Origin: Fratercula arctica
Lineage: Eukaryota > Chordata > Aves > Charadriiformes > Alcidae
NCBI GenBank assembly: GCA_947846985.1
Contig: CANTUZ010000027.1
Location: 5,122,543-5,186,542 of the forward strand
Length of the DNA: 64,000 nt
Reading direction: 5' to 3'
Below are positions 1-12,200 of this stretch, piece after piece (the stretch's first letter is position 1; every line of letters starts with the position of its first letter). The notes below the pieces were generated by a model, which made no database searches, was not told where the DNA came from, and worked only from the letters and a program-made list of their open reading frames with translations. The position numbers and the translations under genes were made by a program.

Positions 1-2069
1 GAATGAGGACACTTTGGTAAGTTGGAAGTACACCTCCTGCAAGAAGTTTCTCAGAAGGATTTGTTGTTTGGTTCCCTTATCAGTCGTTCAGTCCAGGTTT
101 ACCCCGAGAGAGGAACCTTTCTTCCCCAGGAGCCCTTTGACTTTAAGTGGCTAGGAATTCCTAAAGTAACCATTTAGTTATGTCAAACCTTCCTGAGTGC
201 ATTCATTTCTGTTTAGTACTGAGGATATCATGTTCTCATGAGAAGTGTAAAAACAGCTAGAGGTAAAATTGATCAGGTGTTTTCACGTTACTTTTTTCTA
301 CAGTATTTCTGTCATCAATGGTACGGTAAGTCAGAGCCATCCTCAGTACTACACAGGGTAGTCAGTGATGCATGCAGATTGGATAACAAACATTGAAACA
401 CTAAATTTGCAGGACTGACAAACATGACAGTCTAAGTTTGCAACCCAGTGAACTAACAGGAAAACACATGAAAAACCTTAACTCTAGTTTAGGGTTTATC
501 TTCTTTCAACTTGATGCCTTGAATGCAAATAACCGCTCTGTCCAGAAGACTGTCAGGCTCCGCTGTACCATTGAATACAGAGGCTCACAATTCAAAAGAA
601 CCTCTAAGGCAGCCTCTGAACTAGAACGCAACCGTTTCCTAATAGAATTTCCGTTCTTGCATCTTCCGAAACTGAGGTTCAGCACGTGGGTTATACATAC
701 TCTAATCCTCTCATGTGCAGGTAGCTTAATAAATTCTGTTTCCAGTGAGCCGTCTCTTTGAACGCCAGTATTCCACATAGACTTCTCTTCAGCGCTTCAT
801 TTGGAATTGCCCAACTTCACATTGGTAAATCTGGTGAAGATTATTTTTTCTTTCTTTATTTCCACTTACAGTCATCAGCCTTTTCTCACCTTGGACTTTA
901 TATTTCCAGTAGCACTTCAAAACACTGTTTGAGTAATAAAAATTCGTGGGTTTTGTAGCGATGCTGATACTGTTATACCTCCTGGTGCTCTGGCGACTGC
1001 TGCTGAACTTTCTAAATCTTCCTCTGTGTCAATCAGCAGTTTGTTGGAAGAGAAGGTAAATTTTATTTCAACATATGCAGTGACTCTTGTATTTTAGTAG
1101 AGCTTATTTTCTAACCGTTTGCGTTTCTTCACAAGGGCTATGAGATTCCTGTACTAAGACAACCAGCATTATCAAGTCTCCTGGGCCCCTGTCGCGGGCG
1201 GAGTGATTAACTTCACTTGTAAGAGAGAAGTACTGAGATATTTCTTAACATAAAACAGTGATTTAACAAAGTTAGTAGTGAATGTGACAGTGTTTTACGA
1301 GATTCGATGCCAGGGTACACTTGATTATTTACTGCACAGAGGTTGGGTTCAGACAAGCTGTCGGGGAGACCCTCCCGTTGAGTCACGAGGCTCAGAAAGG
1401 ACCCCCTGGCTTTCTAAACTCCTTCTCAGAGAGGAGTCTTGGTGCGGCCGGATCAATCCTAGTCCCAGACTTGGTCAACAGTTTATGTCTAAAGGATTAT
1501 ATATGCGCAATCAATCCTTTATACCACTTAGCTAAGAGTTCAAAGTTTAGCTGACCGAGAACCTGTTGCAGCAAGGAATCTCCCAACCTCGAGGAGGCAG
1601 AACCTTAAGCGAGCGTCTCCACTCCAGGGGAGATCCTGGCGTGCAGCCCGGTGCGTGCAGGAGAGCTCCAAGGACTCTTGGGCTGTCCACTATTTACAGA
1701 GTAGGAGGAGTTGACCTATAGGTCATATTGGCATGGGAACAAGATACGTAGGTCCCCACTCCAGACAGTGTTTTGACTGTGTTGCCAGCCATCCCCCACA
1801 GCTCAAGTGCAACTCATTAACAACTCCCGCTGATGGCCATGGCTTGGGCAGGAGCCAGGGGGGAAAAGGGGAGAGCACACCGCCACAGCCCCACAGGGAC
1901 AATCAATACCCACAACTGTTAAGTAACTACAACTTTACAATTTCTTTTAAAAAATTATCATCAGATAAACTGAACGGGATTTTTTCCTTTTTCCTCTCCC
2001 CACTCCAAAAGGTCATCCGACGAGAGCCAGCGCACCTCGCTCAGCGGGTGGCAGACCAGGCTGGGACCT
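1..2069 (+). CDS. Exon-like pieces of an unidentified multi-exon gene (partial)
   Basis: I do not recognise this gene. Four exon-like blocks are visible: 1-16, ending at a good donor (GTAAGT at 17); 959-1055, after TTTTGTAG and ending AAG|GTAAAT; 1136-about 1176, after CTTCACAAG; and 2012-2069, after CTCCAAAAG and ending CCT|GTAAGTAT. Phases agree for the first three: block 1 ends in phase 2, block 2 takes one base and then reads 32 open codons (including ALATAAELSKSSSVSISSLL), and block 3 continues with GYEIPVLRQPALS. Block 4 in the matching phase reads SSDESQRTSLSGWQTRLGP, serine-rich like block 2. Block 3 has no good GT donor, and a probable LTR begins 14 bases after it. The gene continues left of the window and would continue beyond the gap at 2332. 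It could be a live gene, a pseudogene or chance splice-like matches. Confidence 0.4.
1190..1887. mobile_element. Probable solo LTR of an endogenous retrovirus
   Basis: A segment of about 698 bp starts TGTCGCG and ends CGCCACA, so the ends form an imperfect inverted repeat of TG...CA type. GCCCC flanks it on both sides (1185-1189 and 1888-1892), which fits a 5-bp target-site duplication. A TTATATATGC stretch near 1497 could serve as a promoter-like element. No internal retroviral sequence sits between these ends, hence a solo LTR. The boundaries were found by eye and the family was not identified. Confidence 0.5.
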
Positions 2070-2331
2070 GTAAGTATTCTACAGAAATTCAGTATATTAC
2101 TGCTTGTAACCTGTTAAATGAGGCCATAGCACGTAACTTATACAGCAGGTGATCTATAATGAGGTAAGTATGCCCAGATAGCTGTGGAGAATACCACTGG
2201 TAATTAGTTTTTAAATGGCTCGATTTTAATTGTCTCTGACAAAGCGCATATGTGATTGCTCTAAGATTATTTAAAGTAAAGCTCCAGTACATGATTGAAA
2301 AGAGGACTCTGAAAAATTAACACTTCTTGAA

Positions 2332-2531
2332 NNNNNNNNNNNNNNNNNNNNNNNNNNNNNNNNNNNNNNNNNNNNNNNNNNNNNNNNNNNNNNNNNNNNN
2401 NNNNNNNNNNNNNNNNNNNNNNNNNNNNNNNNNNNNNNNNNNNNNNNNNNNNNNNNNNNNNNNNNNNNNNNNNNNNNNNNNNNNNNNNNNNNNNNNNNNN
2501 NNNNNNNNNNNNNNNNNNNNNNNNNNNNNNN
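2332..2531. other. Assembly gap, 200 N
   Basis: Exactly 200 N. The identical size of the second gap (33714-33913) suggests a fixed placeholder, so the true distance and the linkage across it are unknown. Confidence 0.99.
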
Positions 2532-2990
2532 TCTTTTGCCTCAGTCTTCACTGGTAAGGGCTCTAGCCACCCCGCCCAAGTTGCAGAAGGTAAATGCAAT
2601 AACCAGGAGAATGAGGTACCGCTCACTGTAGGAGAAGATCAGGTTTGAGACCAGCTGGGGAACCTAAAGGTGCACAAGCCCATGGGACCTGATGAGATTC
2701 GTCCGCAGGTCCTGAGGGAACTGGCACGTAAAGTTGCCAAGCCCCTATCCATTCTATTTGAGAAGTCGTGTCAGTCTGGTGAAGTTCCCACTGACTAGAA
2801 AAGGGGAAACAGAACCCCCATTTTTAAAAAGGGAAAAAAGGAAAACCCAGGGAACTACAGGCCAGTCAGTCTCACCTCTGTGCCCAGCAAGATCATGGAG
2901 CAGATCCTCCTGGAATCTCTGCTAAGGCCCATGGAAAATAAGGAGGTGATTGGTGACAGCCAACATGGCTTCACCAAGGGCAAATTGTAC
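2532..2990 (+). mobile_element. CR1 LINE fragment (reverse transcriptase region), degenerate
   Basis: Plus-strand translation across several frames gives the pattern of the CR1 LINE reverse-transcriptase N-terminal region: HKPMGPDEIRPQVLREL, then [34 protein letters not shown] and [11 protein letters not shown]1 is the dominant LINE of birds and reptiles. The copy is inactive: it is interrupted by in-frame stops (TGA near 2647, TAG near 2796), lost on its 5' side into the gap, and stops matching after about 2988. The catalytic YxDD part is absent. Confidence 0.85.
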
Positions 2991-3507
2991 CTTCTGAATT
3001 CTTCCGCTTCTTCCCCGTGGGGAAGAGAGCAGCCATGTGGTTCTTTGTTGCCATCTGAGGCTAAACCACAACCGTTCTTTTTGGTGTCCAAGGTGGGGCT
3101 CGAAGGGTTGAGATAACGACAAAGCCAACTAGAGCCTGTTAAAGAGAATTTGTTGTGTGCATTTATTATATTAGGTAAATAGTCACTGGTCACCATGTTG
3201 CTCGGTTTGCTCCCGTGGCTGCGTTATGTAAATTCCTGTATGGTTTGTGTACTTCCCGTGATGCTGTTTATCACTTCTGGGAGAGGGATGAGGATTATCA
3301 TTTTGCTGTCCTGTGCGATATCAGCTTATGATATGATAACGTCACTGTTCAGATGGCTATTTTGGGGTGGTGTGTGGTATTGCTGTCCTGTCCGTACCTT
3401 GGGCGCCGTTCCTCAGAATTTATTAATAATCACGCCCAGTCTGTGGGGGAAAAAGGGGGGGACACTTTCCCCAGCTCTTTTGCCTCCCTTTCTCCTTCGG
3501 GCCAGGT
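2991..3507 (+). other. Leader region before the gag-like frame; no gene recognised
   Basis: About 500 bp of AT-balanced sequence between the CR1 fragment and the gag-like start codon. A short open frame from 3195 encodes a hydrophobic, leucine-rich stretch that runs past the gag-like ATG in another frame; I see nothing that makes it a gene. By position this is the untranslated leader of the endogenous retrovirus. No 5' LTR or primer-binding site was recognised. Confidence 0.4.
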
Positions 3508-6500
3508 ATGACAGCTTTTGAGAATTTTGAATATCCTTGGGATGCTCAAACCAGCCTGGTCCTAGTGTTATGTCTGCTGAATATGTTCCAGGTCTCGTTT
3601 AGGGTTAAACAACTATTTAAGACTACCACCCAGAGATCTGCTCCAAGGCTGGACAGTCAGGGGTGGCATGGCATGTGGGAGAACATGGACAGGTACTTGG
3701 AGAACTTCTCACCTCCAATGGTCTGGGACTTCACCCCTGAACAATTACAGGACCCTGATAGAATAGTAGAATATCTGAAGGGAAAATGCTGTGGCTATTC
3801 TAGAGAGGCACAACTCACCGCACTCTCCTGGGCCCCGGCTAGTGTCTACCAGGCCCTGCTCAGTGCTATGCAGCACCCTCAGGAGAGAGAGACAGAGACC
3901 AGACCAGCAGGTGCTGCGGCTACTGCAGCTCCTGCGAGGGACACTGCGGCTGCTGCAACCCCTGCAACAGGCACTGCGGCTACTGCAGCCCCTGCAACAG
4001 GCACTGTGGCTACTGCAGCCCCTGCGACAGGCACTGCGGCTACTGCAACCCCTGCGAGGGACACTGCGGCTACTGCAACTCCTGTGACAGACACTGCAGC
4101 TACTGCAACCCCTGCGACAGGCACTGCAGCTACTGCAACCCCTGCGACAGGCACTGTGGCTACGGTAACCCCTGCAACAGCCACTACGGCTACTGCAAGC
4201 CCTGCAACAGACACTGCGGCTACTGCAACCCCTGTGACAGGCACTGCGGCTACGGTAACCCCTGCGACAGGCACTGCGGCTACGGTAACCCCTGCGACAG
4301 CCACTACGGCTACGGTAACCCCTGCGACAGCCACTGCGGCTACTGCAAACCCTGCAACAGACACTGCCGCTACTGCAACCCCTGCGACAGGCACTGCGGC
4401 TGCTGCAGCCCCTGCAACGGGCACACCGGCTACTGCAGCCCCTGCGAGGGACACTGCGGCTACTGCAGCCCCTGCGACAGGCACTGTGGCTACTGCAACC
4501 CCTGCGAGGGACACTGTGCCTACTGCAGCCCCTGCGACAGACACTGCGGCTACTGCATCCCCTCTGATGGCCACTGTGGCCACTGCAAACCCTGCAACAG
4601 GCACTGTGGCTACTACAACCCCTCTGACGGACACTGTGGCTACTGCAGCCCCTGTGACAGACACTACGGCTACTGCAACCCCTGCAGAGGACACTGCGGC
4701 TGCTGCAACCCCTGCGACAGACACTGTGGCTACTGCAAACCCTGTGACAGACACTGTGGCTACTGCAGCCCCTGTGACAGACACTGTGGCTACTGCAGCC
4801 CCTGCGACAGGCACTGCCGCTACTGCAACCCCTGTGACAGGCACTGCCGCTACTGCAGCCCCTGTGACAGGCACTGCGGCTACTGCAGCCCCTGCGACAG
4901 GCACTGCGGCTGCTCCAACCCCTGTGACAGCTACTGCGGCTACTCCAACCCCTGTGACAGGCACTGCCGCTACTGCAAACCCTACGAGGGACACTGCGGC
5001 TACTGCAACCCCTGCGACAGCCACTGCGGCTACTGCAACCCCTGCAGGAGCCACTGCACCTACTGCAGCCCCTGCGACGGGCGCTGCGGATACTGCAACC
5101 CCTGCGACAGGCACTGTGGCTACTGCAACCCCTACGAGGGACACTGCGGCTACTGCAGCCCCTGCGACAGGCACTGTGGCTACTGCAACCCCTGCGACAG
5201 GCACTGCGGCTACTGCAGCCCCTGCGACGGGCACTGCGGCTACTGCAACCCCTGCGATGGGCACTGCAGCTACTGCAACCCCTGCGACAGGCACTGCGGC
5301 TGCTCCAACCCCTGTGACAGACAGTGCGGCTACTGCAGCCCCTGCGAAGGGCACTGCGGCTACTGCAGTCCCTGCGATGGGCACTGCGGCTACTGCAACC
5401 CCTGCGACGGGCACTGCGGCTACTGCAACCCCTGCAACAGGCACTGCGGCTACTGCAACCCCTGTGACGGGCACTGCGGCTACTGCAACCCCTGCAACAG
5501 GCACTGTGGCTACTGCAATGCCTGCGACGGCTACTGCGGCTACTGCAGCCACTGCGACAGGCACTGCGGCTAATGCAACCCCTCTGATGGACACTGCAGC
5601 TACTGCAGACCCTGCGACAGACACTGTGGCTACTGCAACCCCTGCGACAGGCACTGTGGCTGCTGCAACCCCTGCGACAGGCACTGTGGCTACTGCAGCC
5701 CCTGCGAGGGACACTGTGGATACTGCAGCCCCTGCGACAGGCACTGCGGCTGCTGCAGCCCCTGCGACAGGCGCTCCGGCTATGGCAACCCATGTGACAG
5801 GCACTGTGGTTACTGCAACCCCTGCGATGGGCACTGCGGCTACTGCAACCCCTGCGAGGGACACTGCAGCTACTACAACCCCTCTGAGGGACACTGCGGC
5901 TACTGTAGCCCTTCCGACAGACACTGCGGCTACTGCAACGCCTGCGACAGGCACTGCGGCTGCTGCAACCCCTGCGACAGACACTGTGGTTACTGCAACC
6001 CCTGCAACAGGCACTGTGGCTACTGCAAACCCTGTGACGGGCACTGCGGCTACTGCAACCCCTGCGACAGGCACTGTGGCTTCTGTAGCCCCTGCGACAG
6101 GCACTGTGGCTACTGCAGCCCCTGCGACGGGCACTGCGGCTACTGCAACCCCTCTGACGGACAATGCGGCTATTGCAACCACTGCGGCAGACACTGCAGC
6201 TACTGCAACCCCTGCGCGGGACACTGTGGCTACTGCAACCCCTGCGAGGGACGCTGCGGCTACTGCAACCCCTGCAGGAGCCACTGCACCTACTGCAGCC
6301 CCTGCGACGGGCGCTGCGGATACTGCAACCCCTGCGGCAGGCACTGCGGCTATTGCAACCCCTGCGGCAGACACTGTGGCTGCTGCAGCCCCTGCAACAG
6401 GCTATGCAGCTGCTGCAGCCCCTGGAACAGATACTGCGGCTACTCCAACCCCTGCGACAGCCACTGCGGCTACTGCAACCCCTGTAGCAGCCAGTGTGGC

Positions 6501-7584
6501 TACTACAGCCCCTGTGACAGGCTCTGCGGCTACTGCTGTCCCTGCGATGGGCACTGCGGCTACTGCAACCCCTGTGATAGGCACTGCGGCTACTACAACC
6601 CCTGCGACAGATAGTGCGGCTACTGCAACCCCTGAGACAGGCACTGTGGCTGCTGCGGCCCCTGTGACAGGCACTGCGGCTATTGCAACCCCTGCGACAG
6701 GCACTGCGGCTACCACAACCACTGCAACAGGCACTACAGCTACTGCAGCCCCTGCGACAGGCACTGCGGCTACTGCAGCCCCTGCGACAGGCTGTGCAGC
6801 TGCTGCGGCCCCTGCGACAGGCACTGTGGCTGCTGCAACCCCTGCGACAGGCACTGCGGCTGCTGCGGCCCCTGTGACAGGCACTGCGGCTATTGCAACC
6901 CCTGCGACAGGCACTGCGGCTACCACAACCACTGCAACAGGCACTGTGGCTACTGCAACCCCTGTGACAGGCACTGTGGCTACTACAGCCCCTGTGACAG
7001 GCACTGCCGCTACTGCAGCCCCTGCGACAGACACTGCGGCTACTGCAGCCCCTGCGACAGGCACTGCGGCTACTGCAACCCTTGCGACAGACACTGCGGC
7101 TACTGCAACCCCTGCGACAGGCACTGCGGCTGCTACGGCCCCTGCAACAGGCACTGTGGCTACTGCAACCCCTGTGACAGGCACTGTGGCTACTGCAACC
7201 CCTGTGACAGGCACTGCGGCTATTGCAACCCCTGCGACAGGCACTGCGGCTACCACAACCACTGCAACAGGCACTACAACTACTGCAACCCCTGCTACGG
7301 GCACTGCGACTACTGCAACCCCTGTGACACGCACTGCCGCTACTGCAGCCCCTGCGACAGACACTGCGGCTACTGCAACCCCTGCGACAGGCATTGCGGC
7401 TACTGCAGCCCCTGCGAGAGGCACTGCGGCTACTGCAGCCCCTGCGACATGCACTGCGGCTACTGCAACCCCTGCGACAGGCACTGCTGCTACTGCAACC
7501 CCTCTGATGGACACTGCAGCTACTGCAACCCCTGCGTGGGACACTGTGGCTCCTGCAACCCCTGCGACAGGCACTGCCACTACT
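3508..7584 (+). pseudogene. Endogenous-retrovirus gag-like N-terminal frame running into an expanded repeat domain
   Basis: The frame opens at ATG 3508 and stays open for about 1,360 codons. Residues about 1-130 are non-repetitive: a hydrophobic segment (about residues 15-34) that could be a membrane anchor, a basic stretch, then a Trp-rich block (GMWENMDRYLENFSPPMVWD) leading into PEQLQDPDRIVEYLK. Resemblance to the 5' part of avian endogenous-retrovirus gag-like genes is from memory, not a search. From about residue 131 the protein becomes tandem 10-residue repeats of type TAATATPATG, Ala/Thr/Pro-rich with no predicted fold. At about 7585 one C is missing (TACTGAACC instead of TACTGCAACC), the frame shifts to LLQPLRQA-type repeats, and it stops at 7839. 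The capsid-like part lies about 26 kb further on, so this copy cannot make an ordinary Gag from one frame. Confidence 0.6.
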
Positions 7585-8700
7585 GAACCCCTGCAGGAGC
7601 CACTGCACCTACTGCAACCCATGCAACAGACACTGCGGCTACTGCAATCCCTGCGACAGGCACTGCCACTACTGCAACCCCTGCAACAGACACTGCGGCT
7701 ACTGCAATCCCTGCGACAGGCACTGCACCTACTGCAACCTCTGCAACAGACACTGTGGCTACTACAGCCCCTGCGACGGGCACTGCGGATACTGCAACCC
7801 CTGCGACAGACACTGTGGCTACTGCAACCCCTGCGATAGGCGCTACAGCTACTGCAACCCCTCTGATGGACACTGCGGCCATTGCAACCACTGCGGCAGA
7901 CACTGCAGCTACTGCAAGCCCTGCGAGGGACACTGACACTACTGCAATCCCTGCGACAGGCACTGCGGCTACTGCAACCCCTGTGACAGACACTGCGGCT
8001 ACTGCGGCCCCTGCGACAGACACTGCGGCTACTGCAACACCTGCGAGAGACACTGCCGCTACTGCAGCCCCTGCGACAGACACTGCGGCTACTGCAGCCC
8101 CTGCGACAGGCACTGCCGCTACTGCAAACCCTGCGAGAGACACTGCCGCTACTGCAGCCCCTGCGACAGGCTCTGCGGCTACTGCAGCCCCTGCGACAGG
8201 CACTGCGGCTACTACAACCCCTGCGACAGGCACTGCGGCTGCTGCACAGCGGCTACTGCAGTCCCTGCGATGGAGACTGCGGCTACTGCAACCCCTGTGA
8301 CAGGCACTGCCGCTACTGCAGCCCCTGCGACAGACACTGCGGCTACTGCAACCCCTGTGACAGGCACTGCGGCTACTACAACCGCTGCGGCACACACTGC
8401 GGGTTCTGCAACACCTGCGACAGGCACTGTGGGTACTGCAATCCCTCTGATGGACACTGCGACTACTGCAACCCCTGCGACAGACACTCCTGCTACGGCA
8501 ACACCTGCGACAGGCACTGCGGCTACTGCAACCCCTGCGACAGGCTCTGTGGCTACTGCAACCCCTGTGACAGGCACTGCGGCTACTGCAACCCCTGCAA
8601 TGCGCACTGCGGCTAATGCGGCCCCTGCGAGGGACACTGCGGTAATGCAACCCCCGCGATAACCACTGTGGCTGCTGCAACCCCTGCGACAGGCACTGCA
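7500..8700 (+). repeat. Older array segment with near-copies at about 11,935 and 14,640-15,060
   Basis: Distinctive variant units are shared at distance. The run with GCGTGGGACACTGTGGCTCC and the missing base in TACTGAACC occurs near 7535-7590 and again near 11,970-12,025. The run with CGGCACACACTGCGGGTTCT and ACTCCTGCTACGGCAACACC occurs near 8390-8510 and again near 14,730-14,860. Shared private variants show that segments of many units were copied together rather than one unit at a time. Confidence 0.75.
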
Positions 8701-9279
8701 GCTACTACAACCCCTGCAACAGGCACTGTGGCTACTGCAGCCCCTGCAACAGGCACTGCGGCTACTGCAACCCCTGCGACAGGCACTGCGGCTACTGCAA
8801 CCCCTGCGACAGGTCCTGCGGCAGCTGCAGGCCCTGCAACAGGCACTGCGGCTACTGCAGCCCCTGCGACAGACACTGCGGCTACTGCAGCCCCTGCAAC
8901 AGACACTGGCTACTGCAACCCCTGCGACAGACACTGCGGCTACTGCAGCCCCTGTGACAGGCACTGCGGATACTGCAGCCCCTGCGACAGACACTGCGGC
9001 TACTGCATCCACTCTGATGGCCACTGTGGCCACTGCAAACCCTGCAACAGGCACTGTGGCTACTGCAACCCCTGCAACAGGCACTGCGGCTACTGCAGCC
9101 CCCTGCGACAGGCACTGCGGCTACTGCAGCCCATGCGACAGGGCACTGCGGCTACTGCAATCCACTCCTGAATGTGGCCTACTGCAACCCTGCAACAGGC
9201 ACTGTGACTACTGCAACCCCTGCAATAGGCGCTGCGGCTACTCCAACCCCTGCGAGGGACACTGTGGCTACTGTAACCC

Positions 9280-12200
9280 CTCTGACGGACACTCGGCTAT
9301 TGCAACCCCTGTGGCAGACACTGCCGCTACTGCATCCCCTGCGACAGGCACTGCGGCTACTGCAACCCCTGCGACAGGCACTGTGGCTACTGCAGCCCCT
9401 GCAACAGACACTGCGGCTACTGCAACCCCTGTGACAGGCTCTGCGGCTACTGCAGCCCCTGCGGCAGACACTGCGGCTACTGCAACCCTGCGACAGGCAC
9501 TGCAGGCTACTTACAACCATGCGAGAAGACACTGCCGCTACTGCAGCCCCTGCAACAGGCACTGCGGCTACTGCAACCCCTGCGACAGGCACTGCGGCTA
9601 CTGCAGCCCCTGCGACAGGCACTGCGGCTACTGCAGCCCCTGCGACAGGCACTGCGGCTACTGCAGCCCATGCGACAGGCACTGCGGCTACTGCAACCCC
9701 TGCAACAGGCACTGCGGCTACTGCAACCCCTGTGACAGGCGCTGCGGCTACTGCAGCCCCTGCGACAGGCACTGCGGCTACTGCAGCCCATGCGACGGGC
9801 ACTGCGGCTACTGCAGCCCCTGCAACAGTCACTGTGGCTACTGCAACCCCTGTGACAGACACTGCGGCTACTGCAGCCGCTGTGACAGGCACTGCGGCTA
9901 CTGCAGCCCCTGCGACAGACACTGCGGCTACTGCATCCACTCTGATGGCCACTGCAAACCCTGCAACAGGCACTGTGCCTACCGCAACCCCTGCAATAGG
10001 CGCTGCGGCTACTGCAACCCCTGCGAGGGACACTGTGGCTACTGCAACCCCTGCGAGGGACACTGTGCCTACTGCAGCCCCTGTGACAGACACTGCAGCT
10101 ACTTCATCCCCTCTGATGGCCACTGTGGCCACTGTAAACCCTGCAACAGGCACTGTGGCTACTGTAACCCCTCTGACGGACACTCGGCTACTGCAACCCC
10201 TGCGACAGGCACTGTGGCTACTGCAGCCCCTGCGACAGGCACTGCGGCTACTGCAACCCCTGCGACAGACACTGTGGCTACTGCAGCCCCTGCAACAGAC
10301 ACTGTGGCTACTGCAGCCCCTGCGACAGGCACTGCGGCTACTGCAGCCCCTGCGACAGACACTGTGGCTACTGCAGCCCCTGCGACAGGCACTGCGGCTA
10401 CTGCAACCCCTGCGACAGGCACTGCGGCTACTGCAACCCCTGCGACGGACACTGCGGCTACTGCAACCCCTGCGACAGACACTGCGGCTACTGCAACCCC
10501 TGCGACAGGCACTGCGGCTACTGCAACCCCTGCAGGAGCCACTGCGGCTACTGCAACCCCTGCGACAGGCACTGCGGCTACTGCAACCCCTGCGACAGGC
10601 ACTGCGGCTACTGCAACCCCTGCGACAGACACTGCGGCTACTGCAACCCCTGCGACAGGCACTGCGGCTACTGCAACCCCTGCGACAGGCACTGCGGCTA
10701 CTGCACCCCTCTGATGGCACTGTGGCTACTGCACCCCTGCAACAGGCACTGTGGCTACTGCAACCCCTGTGACAGGCACTGCGGCTACTGCAACCCCTGC
10801 GACAGGCACTGTGGCTACTGCAGCCCCTGCGACAGGCACTGCGGCTACTGCAACCCCTGCGACAGACACTGTGGCTACTGCAGCCCCTGCGACAGGCACT
10901 GCGGCTACTGCAGCCCCTGCGACAGGCACTGTGGCTACTGCAGCCCCTGCAACAGGCACTGCGGCTACTGCAGCCCCTGCGACAGGCACTGTGGCTACTG
11001 CAACCCCTGCGACAGACACTGCTGCTACTGCAACCCCTGCGACAGACACTGCGGCTGCTGCAACCCCTGCGACAGGCACTGCGGCTACTGCAGCCCCTGC
11101 GACAGACACTGCGGCTACTGCATCCCCTCTGACGGCCACTGTGGCTACTGCAAACCCTGCAACAGGCACTGTGGCTACTGCAACCCCTGCAACAGGCACT
11201 GCGGCTACTGCAGCCCCTGCGACAGGCACTGCGGCTACTGCAACCCCTGCGACAGGCACTGCGGCTACTGCAGCCCCTGCGACAGACACTGCGGCTACTG
11301 CAACCCCTGCGACAGGCACTGCGGCTACTGCAGCCCCTGCGACAGGCACTGCGGCTACTGCAACCCCTGCGACAGGCACTGCGGCTACTGCAACCCCTGC
11401 GACAGGCACTGCGGCTACTGCAACCCCTGCGACAGGCACTGCGGCTACTGCAACCCCTGCGACAGGCACTGCGGCTACTGCAGCCCCTGCGACAGGCACT
11501 GCGGCTACTGCAACCCCTGCGACAGGCACTGCGGCTACTGCAACCCCTCTGACGGACACTGCGGTTATTGCAACCCCTGCGACAGACACTGCGGCTACTG
11601 CAACCCCTGTGACAGACACTGCGGCTACTGCAACCCCTGTGACAGGCACTGCGGCTACTGCAACCCCTGCGACAGGCACTGTGGCTACTGTAACCCCTCT
11701 GACGGACACTCGGCTATTGCAACCCCTGCGACAGGCACTGTGGCTACTGCAGCCCCTGCGACAGGCACTGCGGCTACTGCAACCCCTGCAACAGACACTG
11801 TGGCTACTGCAGCCCCTGCAACAGGCACTGCGTCTACTGCAGCCCCTGCGGCAGACACTGTGGATACTGCAGCCCCTGCGACATGCACTGCGGCTACTGC
11901 AACCCCTGCGACAGGCACTGCCGCTACTGCAACCCCTCTGATGGACACTGCAGCTACTGCAACCCCTGCGTGGGACACTGTGGCTCCTGCAACCCCTGCG
12001 ACAGGCACTGCCGCTACTGAACCCCTGCAGGAGCCACTGCACCTACTGCAACCCATGCAACAGACACTGCGGCTACTGCAATCCCTGCGACAGGCACTGC
12101 GTCTACTGCAGCCCCTGCGACAGACACTGCGGCTACTGCAGCCCCTGTGACAGGCAGTGCGGCTACTGCAGCCCCTGCGACAGACACTGCGGCTACTTCA

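Noticed and set aside
438..958. Small open frames in the left contig
   Set aside because: Short, overlapping on both strands, without splice or codon support; not distinguishable from chance.
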